A DNA stretch of 64,000 nt from Hyalella azteca (Eukaryota; Arthropoda; Malacostraca; Amphipoda; Hyalellidae), in assembly GCF_000764305.2 (NCBI RefSeq), contig NW_025942347.1:790596-854595 (forward strand), written 5' to 3'. Under the pieces are notes generated by a model. That model was not told the DNA's origin. It worked only from the letters and a program-made list of their open reading frames with translations, and did no database searches. Shown here piece by piece: positions 35,197 through 46,504 of this stretch. Within the stretch, counting starts at the first letter, position 1. Every line of letters begins with the position of its first letter. A program made the position numbers and the translations under genes.

Positions 35197-35366
35197 TAAC
35201 ATGATGCTCGCTCTGAAGCTGTGTCAGAGCAACATGATGCTCGCTCTGAAGCTGTGTCAGGGCAACAACATGATGCCTGCTCTGAAGCTGTGTCAGGGCA
35301 ACAACATGATGCTCGCTCTGAAGCTGTGTCGGGGCAACAACATGATGCCTGCTCTGAAGCTGTGTT
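35197..35366. repeat. 36-bp minisatellite, about 5 copies (first copy 33 bp)
   Basis: The unit contains catgatgctcgctctgaagc and tgtgtcagggcaacaa, with an alternating gctc/gcct variant. The 36-bp length keeps frames open on both strands. It abuts the truncated end of a LINE. Confidence 0.93.
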
Positions 35367-35873
35367 CCGCAGAGCAACATTGTTATTTCTCAATATGTTT
35401 CGGGGAAACATTCGAATTTGCATCAGCTAAATTCCTCGCAATATCTTGTTATTCTTCCGATTTGTATTCATATGTAGAATTTGTCCACATATTGTGATAA
35501 GATAATAGTATTACAATCTGGACGTAAAATTAAAAACGTATTATTATTACAATACAATTTTATCTGTGAAACTAATATTCCATCTTTCAAATCTAACAAA
35601 AAATATAATCCGTCAAATTGTGAAGCAAATAAAAAAAATTTTAACGAGAATTTCCATACGGCCTTTAACAACGACTGCAATAAAGAACAATAATAATTTG
35701 CGTATAATTACACCAAGATTATCCAATAGTTATGTGCATCATCTTTTTAGAAAATTTCATCTATTAATTTTCTCTTCTGTTACGCAGGACGACTTAAGCC
35801 ATACACTGATGTGAATGCGGCATCATATACAGTGTGCTTAATCCATGTCAATAATACTCAACTAATCATCCAT
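35367..35873. other. anonymous AT-rich DNA
   Basis: No gene is recognised. Overlapping short frames on both strands (35468-35814) are Lys/Asn-rich and look like chance frames in AT-rich DNA. Confidence 0.45.
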
Positions 35874-35995
35874 GAGTCATCATCCATACCTCATCATTCA
35901 ATTACACCTCAAAACAGCTTAATCTGCTCGTAATGAGTCATCATCCATACCTAATTCAATTATTTACGTCTCAAAAAAGCTTAATCTGATCGTAA
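35874..35995. repeat. 61-bp tandem duplication
   Basis: gagtcatcatccatacc begins at 35874 and 35935. Both copies end with agcttaatctg and cgtaatg. They differ by a few substitutions. Confidence 0.88.
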
Positions 35996-36689
35996 TGTGG
36001 CATTATCTTCGTTAATTACATTATTCTCGCACACATTAATTACACGCAAAACATCGTTAATCTTTTCGTTGCGTGTTCGAGTTAACAACTGACTCGGACA
36101 GATATATTACAACAAAACATCGCAAACATTACTCGTTATATCGAATATTTCTTATAGCGCCGTGGCAATATCTCGGCAGCTGTTTGTGTTGCGATGTCGT
36201 TAACAAACCACTGCCGCTGCAGGAGGGTTTGATCCCCTAACATATGGTCGTTTGCAAAGCTTCCGATCCTTTATAGATGACTTTAATAAGAGTCTCCCCT
36301 GAGTGCTATTATTTATTAGTTATGATAGGGGAGAATAGGCCTCGCTCATGGCCTCTCTTATTTCGTAACATTATATTGAGACAGACATGTCAGTCAGGAA
36401 TTAGTTCTTGGGATTGCTTGTTCAACACATTCAAGTTATATGGCGACGAAAATTATAATCAATTATGAGCGATATTCATTATTGTTTCAAACATTTCATA
36501 AGTCAATAATCTCGATGGTGCTAGAGTTCTGTCAATAGAGTGAATTAGCCTCTACGTACAAATTAACGCCTAATATCAGGCCAAGTTCATCTCCATGTGT
36601 GTATGTGCATGTCCCCATCATTTCTTTTGTATATATTATGATTTATAATAAATTATTAATGTAAGTATCAATACAACGAAACTAATATT
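35996..36689. other. anonymous AT-rich DNA
   Basis: No gene is recognised. A tRNA B-box-like string at 36226 (gggtttgatcccc) has no matching A box upstream. Confidence 0.45.
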
Positions 36690-36895
36690 TCGGCCAATTA
36701 TGCACCGCGAAGCCATCGATTCTGTCTAAAATATTTCCATTGGGAATGAATCAACACATCGAGACCAATTTTTCGCCCAGTGGTGTGCCGCAAAGTAATC
36801 GGTTCTGTAGAAAATATTCCCATTGGGAATAAATTAACGAAAAAAAATCAAGGCCAATTTTTGGTCCAAAGGTGTGCCGCAAAGCTCATTACAAC
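36690..36895. repeat. 84-bp tandem repeat, about 2.4 copies
   Basis: aaatattt/cccattgggaat occurs at 36728 and 36812, and the gtgtgccgcaaag segment recurs once more. Copies are diverged. Confidence 0.85.
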
Positions 36896-37440
36896 GAAGC
36901 CATCGATCGAAATTTAGGTCTCGCCCTGCGCCCCACGTGCGACTCCTGTCCCTGTGAGGCCCAGGTTCCGAGGGGAGACTCAAATGCGGCTAGTGTTCCA
37001 TTGCAATCAATAATGTTGCTTTTTATTAATATTTATATATCATAAATTACGCCAATGTATCATTTATAGTATTCCGTTAAGAAGTTGCGGCTCAAAATAT
37101 GTAGGTTGTTACGTATTTTCATCGCAATATTTAATTGGTGTTATTATACATAGTTTCATACTCTCCTGATCATAAGTCAATTAATGTCAATAACTGCCAT
37201 GTATTGATCATAATTATCGAGTCACTGCACTACTATTATGCATCATACACAATATCACTGCTTATATTTCTGATCTCAAACCTCAGTCCTCAATTTTAAT
37301 GTTTCTAATTATCTACCTATTTAACTGCGACCCTTATCTAAATCACATAATCACGGTATAAAAAATTTTAAAATTTCCACCTAAATGCCTCAAAAGGTCT
37401 TTACTTGCGTAAATTGAAGTCTTTGGGAATTTATAGTAAT
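36896..37440. other. anonymous AT-rich DNA
   Basis: A small GC-richer patch (36910-37000) is the only feature. No gene is recognised. Confidence 0.5.
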
Positions 37441-37520
37441 GTGCTCGAATAGATCCGAGATTTTCTAGTAGGGAGACGACAACGTGTCAGTATTAATGGT
37501 CCGTATCAGACTGGGCTTCA

Positions 37521-37741
37521 GTGCGCAGCGGTGTGCCACAAGGAAGCGTTCTCGGGCCTGTTTTATTCGTTGCGTTTATAAACGATCTGCCAGAAGCTGT
37601 GTCTAGCATGTGCTCGATGTATGCTGACGACACAAAAGTTTATAATACAGTGAAGAATATGCCGCAAAAAGTACAGCTGCAAGGTTATCTTGACAGGTTG
37701 GTTGACTGGGCTGAAAAGTAGCAGCTGCGTTTCAACACTGA
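37521..37741 (+). pseudogene. LINE reverse transcriptase fragment
   Basis: This is part of a non-LTR reverse transcriptase, which copies element RNA at the target site. Motif B, SGVPQGSVLGPVLF, is at 37527-37568, followed by FINDLPEAVSS. The catalytic motif C, YADD, is at 37620-37631. The open frame (66 codons) ends at a TAG at 37719-37721, where the family has Trp (AEKWQL-like). Upstream, DFLVGRRQRVSING can be read in another frame from about 37457, so one base is lost near 37505. Motifs 0-A and most of the thumb are missing. The copy cannot function. Confidence 0.9.
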
Positions 37742-38012
37742 CAAATGTACAAGTACAAGGTCCCAGTAGGATTACTAGAATTTGAAACAAGAACCAACAC
37801 CAGGGCCACGGCTATAAACTAAAAAACTGCGTTGTAACACATCCATGCGACAACAATTCTTCTCGCTTCGAGTCACCGACATGTGGAAGAGCCTCCCTGG
37901 TAGCATCATTGACGCTCCGAGTATGAACGCCTTCAAGAACAGACTAGACGAAGCTATGTATGAGCATATGTTCAGTCTTAAAATGCCTAGCACCTTACAG
38001 ATCAGGCAATAA
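37742..38012 (+). pseudogene. LINE ORF2 C-terminal fragment
   Basis: This is the tail of the LINE polyprotein after the reverse transcriptase. LLEFETRTNTRGHGYKLK is readable near 37768-37822. After a frame disturbance caused by lost bases, the MWxSLP-type segment at about 37880 and the NAFKNRLDEAMYEHM segment (37926-37972) are readable, ending at TAA 38010-38012. It is diverged but clearly the same family as the copy at 50775-51735. Confidence 0.85.
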
Positions 38013-38185
38013 GTCCAGCATCTATATCAATCAATCGTCAGTTATGGAAAGATCGGGTTCCAAAGGTCGGATCCCTTGTGAACCAAGTCACGAAAAGTGC
38101 AAGAATCGGCAACAGACCATGGGCCTACTTCTTCATTGCCGACACTTCAATTCTATTCAATTCTGTTCTATTCTATTCTACTTAG

Positions 38186-39260
38186 TGGCAACGACTCTCA
38201 ATATAAAATTCATTATTTTGAGGTTGGGGTACCACTTCTTGCTCAACACTGCTGATACTTACGTTTGATTCCGGCTGTAGAAACATCGGCAGTTTCAGCA
38301 TACTCTTCTCCATACCCTTTGGTCTCAATAGAATGTTTGCAAATCATTTTTCGCCTGGCAAATCCTTACAATCATGGCAAATCATTTTCCTATCAAGGAG
38401 GTCTCGGAAATCTGCTACGAACTGCGTTGCCGGTAGTTCGCGAGGGCCCTGGTCATTTTGACGATTGAGGCATCATTAATCTTTACAGGCATATTTGTTC
38501 CCCAGTGCGCCCGTCTATGGTAAAATTTAGGCATTCGGTTTAAGGTAATTCGGTTTTACATTTCTATTATAGACTTCATCAACGTCAGACGATGAATTGA
38601 CCGCGTGGGCATTTCTACCCGAATGTCGGCATTCATATTCATTTGTTACTAAAGAATGCTTGAAAATATTACGATTCCTCATGGGCAGCTACAGGGCGGT
38701 ACTGCCGCTCCCATCTGTTTCTTTATCACATATTTCCTGTAGTCACCGCCGACGCTGGCGGCAATTTTTAACAGCACATAGAGGTTATTGGATAATGTTT
38801 AAGTGGAATTTTAAAATCTTCAAATCACCATATTTGGAGTGGCTAATTCCAGATCAGGATCGTCAAAAAAATTTCTCAGGCATGCCATTGATTTTTTCCA
38901 ACTGTTATGAAAAAGGTCCTGATGATAGTCACACATAGGTCAAGGTTATGTTTGGTACAACAACTTATGTTTCGCAAAGCCATCGGTACTCGAACTATAG
39001 AACACAGTGCCTCCTGACAGTGAGCTCCTAAGGTTCCCTCTTCTAATAAAGTTTACTAATTTCTTCTGTCATTCAACCAATCGGGCGGCGCGACGAAGCT
39101 GTTAGACGTCAATTAATGTTTCTCAATCTTGGATATCCAGCTGGAATGACTCCGCATTAATGTCAATTTTGAGATTTCACCTTCGTCTTACATGGTTCAC
39201 AGGGCGTCTTTCATGACACGTACCATGTAGCATGTATCATGCCACGTGCGCCATAAACAG
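38186..39260. other. anonymous DNA
   Basis: Open frames at 38265-38468 and 38597-38938 (113 codons) match nothing I recognise and lack coding features. No array is present. Confidence 0.4.
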
Positions 39261-39758
39261 AGGAGCCGAGTGAGGGAGCCGAGTGAGGGAGCCGAGTGAA
39301 GGAGCCGAGTGTGGGAGCCGAGTGAGGGAGCCGAGTGAGGGAGCCGAGTGAGGGAGCCGAGTGAGGGAGCCGAGTGAGGGAGCCGAGTGAGGGAGCCGAG
39401 TGAGGGAGCCGAGTGAGGGAGCCGAGTGAGGGAGCCGAGTGAGGGAGCCGAGTGAGGGAGCCGAGTGAGGGAGCCGAGTGAGGGAGCCGAGTGAGGGAGC
39501 CGAGTGAGGGAGCCGAGTGAGGGAGCCGAGTGAGGGAGCCGAGTGAGGGAGCCGAGTGAGGGAGCCGAGTGAGGGAGCCGAGTGAGGGAGCCGAGTGAGG
39601 GAGCCGAGTGAGGGAGCCGAGTGAGGGAGCCGAGTGAGGGAGCCGAGTGAGGGAGCCGAGTGAGGGAGCCGAGTGAGGGAGCCGAGTGAGGGAGCCGAGT
39701 GAGGGAGCCGAGTGAGGGAGCCGAGTGAGGGAGCCGAGTGAGGGAGTCGAGTGAGGGA
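39261..39758. repeat. 13-bp minisatellite, about 38 nearly identical copies
   Basis: The unit is gagtgagggagcc. Only the first few copies and the last carry substitutions, so the array is very homogeneous and probably young. All three minus-strand frames are open for over 170 codons because the 39-bp super-period has no stop. These are not genes. Confidence 0.97.
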
Positions 39759-39841
39759 CACATGTAACTGTCATAAGCGTTTAGACGGACGGCTGGGGCT
39801 GAGCGTCACTGGCCGAGCGCCAGCGCATACGAGCGGCAAAC

Positions 39842-40500
39842 TTGGACGAGCCGCGCTGAGCAGGACAGTCTGGACAAGCGGCACTGAGCAGGACAGTCTG
39901 GACAAGCGGCACTGAGCAGGACAGTCTGGACAAGCGGCGCTGAGCAGGACAGTCTGGACGAGCGGCGCTGAGCAGGACAGTCTGGACGAGCGGCGCTGAG
40001 CAGGACAGTCAGGACGAGCTGCGCTGAACAGGACAGTCTGGACAAGCGGCGCTGAGCAGGACAGTCTGGACAAGCCGCGCTGAGCAGGACAGTCTGGACG
40101 AGCCGCGCTGAGCAGGACAGTCTGGACAAGCGGCGCTGAGCAGGACAGTCTGGACGAACGGCGCTGAGCAGGACAGTCTGGACGAGCCGCGCTGAGCAGG
40201 ACAGTCTGGACGAGCCGCGCTGAGCAGGACAGTCTGGACGAGTCGCACTGAGCAGGACAGTCTGGACGAGCGGTGCTGAGCAGGACAGTCTGGACGAGCG
40301 GCGCTGAGCAGGACAGTCTGGACGAGCTGCGCTGAGCAGGACAGTCTGGACGAGCAGGACGAGCCGTGCTGAGCAGGACAGTCTGGACGAGCCGTGCTGA
40401 GCAGGACAGTCTGGACGAGCCGTGCTGAGCAGGATTGTCAGGACGTGCCGCGCTGAGCAGGACATTCTGGACGAGTCGCGCTGAGCAGGATAGTCTGGGC
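39842..40500. repeat. 28-bp minisatellite, about 23 copies
   Basis: The unit begins ctggacgagcggcgctgagc and ends aggacagt. Variants (aagcgg, gccgcg, gtgctg) come in short blocks, and one copy at about 40347 has a 9-bp internal duplication of cgagcagga. Minus-strand open frames are by-products. Confidence 0.96.
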
Positions 40501-40789
40501 GATACAGTCCACGCTCAGCGCCCAGTTTAAGGTTAAGATAAATGTTGCTCGCACTCTAGTTTTCATAGTGGCAGTCGTCAAGAGTTCCAGTAATCCAGTA
40601 TTTTGGCGATGTATCCGCAGTATGACCTTCGGATATTGCATATTAAAAAAGTCGTAATCGTCTTACCAGTGAAATTAATTAATTCTGAAATTTGACAAGC
40701 CAAATTTAAAAATGTGAACTTTTATAACACTCTAGACTCTATAGGCGGCTGCTTGAACATCCCGAGCACAGATAAAGTAAGGCAACTGG
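40501..40789. other. short anonymous spacer
   Basis: No gene or repeat is seen between the two arrays. Confidence 0.5.
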
Positions 40790-40862
40790 GCTGGTCGGCT
40801 CGCTGGACAATTGGGCTGGTCGGCTCGCTGGACAACTGGGCTGATTGGCTCGCTGGATGACT
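40790..40862. repeat. 25-bp tandem repeat, 3 copies
   Basis: The unit contains gggctggtcggctcgctgga. The third copy is diverged. Confidence 0.88.
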
Positions 40863-41046
40863 TACGGCTTAAAGTTCACTTATTTTATCTTGTCTGGCTT
40901 TCCTTATGACAAATAATTGAAAAGTAAAATATATAACAGATATATGCATCTAAAAAAGAATGAACGAGTTTTTTAATCGTTCAAAAGTTCACAGGCAGGC
41001 AGTGCACGATCTGTACACCCGTAGTACATGCTGGGTGTACTAGCTA

Positions 41047-41215
41047 TGCGTTGGAGGCACCATCACCCAGCGCTGCATCTCACTAACGCTGGGGGCACCA
41101 TCACCCAGCGCTGCATCTCACTAACGCTGCACCATCACCCAGCGCTGCATCTCACTAACGCTGCACCATCACCCAGCGCTGCATCTCACTAACGCTGGGG
41201 GCACTATCACCCACT
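41047..41215. repeat. 38/34-bp minisatellite, about 4-5 copies
   Basis: Units contain caccatcacccagcgctgca and tctcactaacgctg. Two copies lack the ggggg segment and are 34 bp. Confidence 0.9.
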
Positions 41216-42571
41216 AACGAGTTCTTGATGAAAAAAACGAGGGAGAAAAAATTGCAATGGAAATTTCGAGGACGGCGGACTATGCGAACCAAATGCTGCT
41301 GTGCATTATATGCCCGCTTGATTGCGCCCCAATCTCCAATGCGATAAATTTTCACAGTGAATAATTTTTTATACTTTTATTTCTAAAAAACAGGGTTTAA
41401 TTTATGTCTTGATTTTAGATCAGTTACCAGGAGTTTTCCAGCTGGTGCTGTGAACGTTTGATTAATGCAATTGGTTTTTTACAATTATATTCCCTACTTA
41501 TGAATGAACTTAGTTACCTATATGCAGTGTTATACATAAAAATATATTAATGTTTCTTTGATACTATTGTTAATTGTTGATTTGCTGTAATGATTTCATT
41601 GGTACAATCATTGTGCGTATTTTCTACGGAATGACATACGTGTAAAACCGTAGTACCATTATAGTATGTTTTGTACCTATTGCTGCAGTATTGCATACCT
41701 ATTGCATAACATTTACGTACTGTGTGCACACACCCATCGCGGAATACAGAAGATTAGTAATTTTACCTGTTAAATTTCTGATTAGTGGGTCACACTAAAC
41801 CGGAGTGATTGCGTCGAGCGATGTGATTGCGATAATTGTGAGCCTATTAATATATGATGAAGTTTCTTGTTTGGCGAATTTACTCCTTTAATAAAACTAC
41901 TAACTAAATTTTAAAAATTTTGAATTACTTTCGTACGTCTGGCACACGACTATGTACATAACTTTGGTTTCGGCACTCAAAAATTCAAACGAGTTTCTTT
42001 TTAACTGAATCTTTAGTTTGAAGTTGATGATATTGCCACAATTGATGATGATCCATTGACAATTCCCAATTATGTCAATTCAACCAAAAATTTAATTGAA
42101 AGTGAAGCTAAATGAGGAGTATTAGGCCGTTAATTCTACCACTTTGGCGCTGAAATGCTCAAGCAGCCAACATGAATGCTGTGTTTCGTCTTGTTATTCT
42201 CATAAAAACATTTTCTGGCTCAACCTGTATAAAAACGTAACACAAAAACATCTTTTAAAACAGAAACTTTAAAGGCCTTCTTAACGCTACATGTAACCTG
42301 ACACAACATTCGAATTAAATCAACCCCGGCGCCCATCTCCCTGCTCGCCCCAGTTCCCTGTTTTTCAGGAGGACTTTTTTACAGACAGCGTCGATATTTA
42401 CGCCGGTCTGGAAGTGTTTTGGTCAGCAATCCGGCGTCATTTCTCGTAGTTTGGAGTCTTTTTCTCAGCTGGAAACCATTTCCCGCCACCGCCTCTGTTC
42501 GCTCTTTGAGATTTTACTTTGGAAACTTGGCTCTTCGGGACCTAACTTAGCCGCGCGATAGAAAGGTCGGC
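41216..42571. other. anonymous AT-rich DNA
   Basis: No gene, RNA or array is recognised. Confidence 0.5.
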
Positions 42572-42731
42572 CCTGAGGGACGGGTGACCGTACCGAGGTA
42601 TTGAAACTGAGGGACGGGTGACCGTACCGAGGTATTGGAACTGAGGGACGGGTGACCGTACCGGGGTATTGGAACTGAGGGACGGGTGACCGTACCGGGG
42701 TATTGGAACTGAGGGACGGGTGACCGTACCG
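42572..42731. repeat. 34-bp minisatellite cut by an assembly gap
   Basis: The unit contains ctgagggacgggtgaccgta and ccggggtattggaa. About 4.7 copies are visible before the run of N; its true length is unknown. Confidence 0.93.
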
Positions 42732-42921
42732 NNNNNNNNNNNNNNNNNNNNNNNNNNNNNNNNNNNNNNNNNNNNNNNNNNNNNNNNNNNNNNNNNNNNN
42801 NNNNNNNNNNNNNNNNNNNNNNNNNNNNNNNNNNNNNNNNNNNNNNNNNNNNNNNNNNNNNNNNNNNNNNNNNNNNNNNNNNNNNNNNNNNNNNNNNNNN
42901 NNNNNNNNNNNNNNNNNNNNN
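42732..42921. other. assembly gap (190 N)
   Basis: Undetermined bases lie between two unrelated tandem arrays. The gap most likely hides more repeat sequence; its stated size may be an estimate. Confidence 0.99.
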
Positions 42922-42996
42922 CCTCAAAATCTTACTCGTGTCTCCTCACAATCTTACTCGTGTCTCCTCACAATCTTACTCGTGTCTCCTCACAAT
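42922..42996. repeat. 22-bp minisatellite right of the gap, about 3.4 copies visible
   Basis: The unit begins cctcacaatcttactcgtgt and ends ct. The left side is lost in the gap. Confidence 0.92.
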
Positions 42997-44834
42997 TTAC
43001 ATTCATACCGCCCCCCACCCCCGCCATCAAGTAAGACGGAGTTCCGAGTTTCGTCTTGATTAAAGTTCAGAAGTTGCGACGAGAAACCCAAGTAGTTCAT
43101 CAACTCGGCAAGTTGTTGATAATTGATGCACGGCAGAGATGCGTAATAGGCGCACCCATGTCTTTAATATAAAATCATTTATTTTGTAATTTGTGTATAA
43201 TTGATCCATTAATGTCTGTACAGGATGAACTTAGGTATCAATTGATCAAATACCATTTTGGCAGGATTACTTCATGCTTTAATTATAAAAATTACTAGAT
43301 TGCTTATGTCGCAAGTTTACCAGGAATTTAAATACTTCGGTTTTTACTGGAAAATTTTGTATATTTCATTGATCCCTAAACGAGGTGACAGGATGAATTT
43401 ATGCTTTAATTATTATAGATCCCATAATGTGTTACTATGGGTTAATCTTGTTAATATGGGTCCGATTGTTTTAATTTGTAACTTCACTCATACAATGTAA
43501 TATATCTGAATAGCGGTGAATTGACTGTGATAGCGTAATTTTAAAATTTTTCGTCAATTATATATATTTCCGCTAATTATTCTAATTTTTATAAAGAAAC
43601 AAAATTATTGTTCGATGGTATGCGATGCAAGTTGCGTTCCGACGAACACTCATATCAGCTTCAGATCTTATATCCATGTTTGAATTCTTGCGCAAGATGA
43701 TCTAGGAATGAGCACAAAGGGGAAAATTTTTTACGGAAATCTAGAGATTGTGAGGGTTTAGAGGGTTTCAGACTGAGGCTAGAGCTTCGAACGCATTTCC
43801 ATCCGAGCGAAAAGTTCGGCTCGTTTTCTGAAGAGTTTCCAAAAGCTTTCAAAGCCTCGAGGATCCTGGGTAGTGGCGAACAGACTTCGACTGCTTTCGA
43901 AATGTGGTCTTAGTCTGCTTACCCTTCGGTCTGTTGGTCTGCGGTTCTTAATTTAGGCTGGTCTGCAGTCTTGCCTTTCCATAGTGTGAAGAGTTCTTTG
44001 TTTGGTCTGTCTTGTGGTAAAAAACTTGACGTGTCTGTCAGTCTGTATAGGCGTGAATGGATGCCATTTCTCTGTCTGATAACTTACATTTTTGCTTGTC
44101 TGATGGTCTGTAGTCCTCTATGTCTTGTGATCGGCATGTCTCAAGGTCAGGTGATCCGACATTCATATCCTCTGTTATCTGATACTTTATATCCTTCGTT
44201 ATCTCATCCCTGATATTCTCCGTCATCAGATTCTTTATCCTTTTTATATTTATCCAACCTAATCCTTTGAATCCTTCGTCATCTCTTCCTTTGTATCCAT
44301 CCTCACCTCATCTCCTGCCATGAATGTTTTCATTGAATTGAATTAATTCACTGCAGTCACTCCTGTTGCCAGGCGGGATTTTATATTGTCTATAAACTTC
44401 CGTCGAACCTAAGCCACTAGACCTTGTTGACTTCTTTAGCGGAATTATTGTCTAAAATTATCGAGGCCTGGTGCATTGTAAACAAGCAAGAACCAAGTTA
44501 GTATATCGCTCATTTGCAAAAAAAAAAAAAACACACGAATATTTTTATCAAAAGATATTGTTTCGAGGTAGCATTTGTGCAAGAAACTTGGTTATTGGTT
44601 CTTCCTAATACTTCAGTTAAATTCTATATAAATCTTGCTCCTTGTTAGTCTCAGTTTTGATTTGTTACGTTTTTTCTCGGTTTTGTAGAATTTATGTTAA
44701 TTTAATATTCAAAATTTTGATGATTCTCTGAATTGAGGACGGCCGAAGGAACAGAAATCAATGGGTAGAACAGTATGAGTATAAATATTAATTCAAAGAA
44801 AACATAAATAAATGAGTATATAAATATCATAATA
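42997..44834. other. anonymous DNA with low-complexity stretches
   Basis: A tggtctg-rich stretch (43905-43980) and a ctcatcc/tatcc-rich stretch (44150-44310) are low-complexity. A 13-base A run occurs near 44519. No gene is recognised. Confidence 0.45.
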
Positions 44835-45117
44835 CGTTGCGGGCGTTGCAAGTGGCAAGTGTTGTGTTGCAGGAGTCGCAAGTGGCAGGTGTTGTGTTGC
44901 GGGAGTCACAAGTGGCAGGTGTTGTGTTGCAGGAGTCGCCAGTGGCAGGTGCTGTGTTGCAGGAGTCACAAGTGGCAGGTGTTGTGTTGCAGGAGTCACA
45001 AGTGGCAGGTGATGTTGTGTTGCGGGAGTCACAGGTGGCAGGTGTTGTGTTGCGGGAGTCACAAGTGGCAGTTTTTTTGTTGCAGGAGTCGCAAGTGGCA
45101 GTTTTTTTTGTTGCAGG
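44835..45117. repeat. 30-bp minisatellite, about 9.5 copies
   Basis: The unit contains ttgcaggagtcacaagtggc and aggtgttgtg with cgc and ggg variants. The 30-bp unit keeps frames open on both strands, with a 10-residue repeat on the minus strand. Confidence 0.95.
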
Positions 45118-45318
45118 ATTTATAAGCGAAAATGCAAATTACGCGGAGCGTTTTTTTGCTCCAATATATGACATAAATAAGCCCGTAATCAACTTTGTAC
45201 ATAATTATCACCAATGAAAACGAATCACTGGGGTGCTATGATGATATGTTTTAAAATGAGTCAATCATAAAACCTCTCAAATGCATTAATAGAGAATTAC
45301 TCGTGGTTGTCTTATAAA
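45118..45318. other. short anonymous spacer
   Basis: Nothing is recognised between the array and the SINE tail. Confidence 0.5.
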
Positions 45319-45571
45319 AATAATAATAATAATAATAGCGGTTTCAGCGTTATTAGGCCGTAGGCCTGTCGCCGATTCTTAACAACGCAGAACATTCACA
45401 GCTTGTTGCGGGCTCGAACTCGCAACTCACTGCTACAATTCTGCTGTGCTTAATTAACCGCCCGGCCTCCTTGCCGATTCTGACCAGAAACTGGCGCACA
45501 GAGCTGGGATCGAACCCGCGCCTCTCTGTGCCAATCTTGGTACTCTGAACTTTAACCACTGGGCCACCTTG
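45319..45571 (-). mobile_element. dimeric tRNA-derived SINE, copy A (full length)
   Basis: Read on the minus strand, the element begins at about 45571 with a perfect Pol III A box (tggcccagtgg) and then a B box (ggttcgatccc). A second tRNA-like unit follows with ggccgggcggttaa and a B box (gagttcgagccc). The 3' part is gttaagaatcggcgacaggc followed by ctacggcctaataacgctga, ending in an (att)n tail at 45319-45337. Such units are transcribed by RNA polymerase III and moved by a LINE. Nothing is encoded; the minus-strand open frame across it (45353-45559) is chance. Confidence 0.88.
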
Positions 45572-46504
45572 AGATGCAATCCTATAAGAAACGAAATGAA
45601 AAATTACATAAACAAATTTACATGCGGGTTTTGGTCCTTATTTACTTACGTGTTTACTGCGGCGAAATTGATATTTGAATTATTTACGTCTAATTTATGG
45701 AATTCCTTCAATTTTTTTTTCATTGCGTTGCCATGCACGCACGAATCTTGACCATGATTTTTAGGGTAAAATCCTATCGGTGAAATAATGATATGAAACC
45801 ATTTCAGTTGTTATTCGATGCGTCTATCAAGCCCGTATAAATAAATTTACATATTTAATTAATAATAATAACTTAACAATTAATTAGTGTTAACTCTTTT
45901 CAGTCTTAACAATTTATCGAACTCACACTAATGCAAATGTATGAGGTTTGTCAAAGAAGCGATACCCGGAAAAATGCGTATCAGCGCTTCGTCCAATCTC
46001 CGCTCATGACTTGATTAAGAAAGTGTGTTAGTATATGGATCATATGACACACACGTTTTTCTGAGTGTTGAAGTTCTGCAGCGAAGCTAACAAACAGGCC
46101 CGAAGCGCCAGCCTCGCAACCAATCAGAAACGAGCACTCAGCTTCCAGCTACTAAATTCCATCGGGAATTCTTGTGCGTGGATTTGGAATCAAGGAACCT
46201 TGGAATTTGGTCATCGTGGAATTTAGGAATTTAACCAATTGGCTAATAAGCGAAACAAGATTGTCGCCGTCAGCCCTAAAAAGTCTTGCAATTGTCAGCT
46301 GGCTTTTTGTTAAATTGAATGCCATGGCCGGACGCGCTAAGTAATTAGGCAGCGTATTCCAGCCAGACATTTATTGGCCGCTTCTGAGCCATGTCAGGAA
46401 TTTGCGCCGCTGCTTCTTACTCGTAAATGACATTCGATTTCCAAAAATTGTTATTACTTACAGCCTCCGAGGTTCTTAACGAAAGAGGTTGATGTAAGAC
46501 TCTT
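45572..46504. other. anonymous AT-rich DNA
   Basis: A minus-strand frame at 46152-46370 (72 codons) has no recognised domain. Nothing else is seen. Confidence 0.45.

Larger units (their letters stand above)
37441..38185 (+). mobile_element. internally deleted LINE copy (Jockey/CR1-type non-LTR retrotransposon)
   Basis: The copy holds a reverse transcriptase segment (about 37441-37741), a direct join to the C-terminal tail of the second open reading frame (37742-38012), then a short 3' untranslated region (38013-38155) and a tail of ttctattc-type repeats. At the join, tacaag is present twice in a row (37750-37761), a microhomology scar. The 3' half matches the minus-strand copy at 34976-35196. 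The tail stem (TCGGC 38106-38110 with GCCGA 38138-38142) is kept. Confidence 0.88.

Noticed and set aside
36223..36240. tRNA-like B box gggtttgatcccc
   Set aside because: No A box at the proper distance and no cloverleaf could be drawn.
39197..40641. Minus-strand frames of 174-219 codons with repeated SLGSLTRLPHSAP- or CSAPLVQTVLL-like units
   Set aside because: All three frames of the 13-bp array are open at once, and the 28-bp array behaves similarly. This is repeat geometry and not protein selection.
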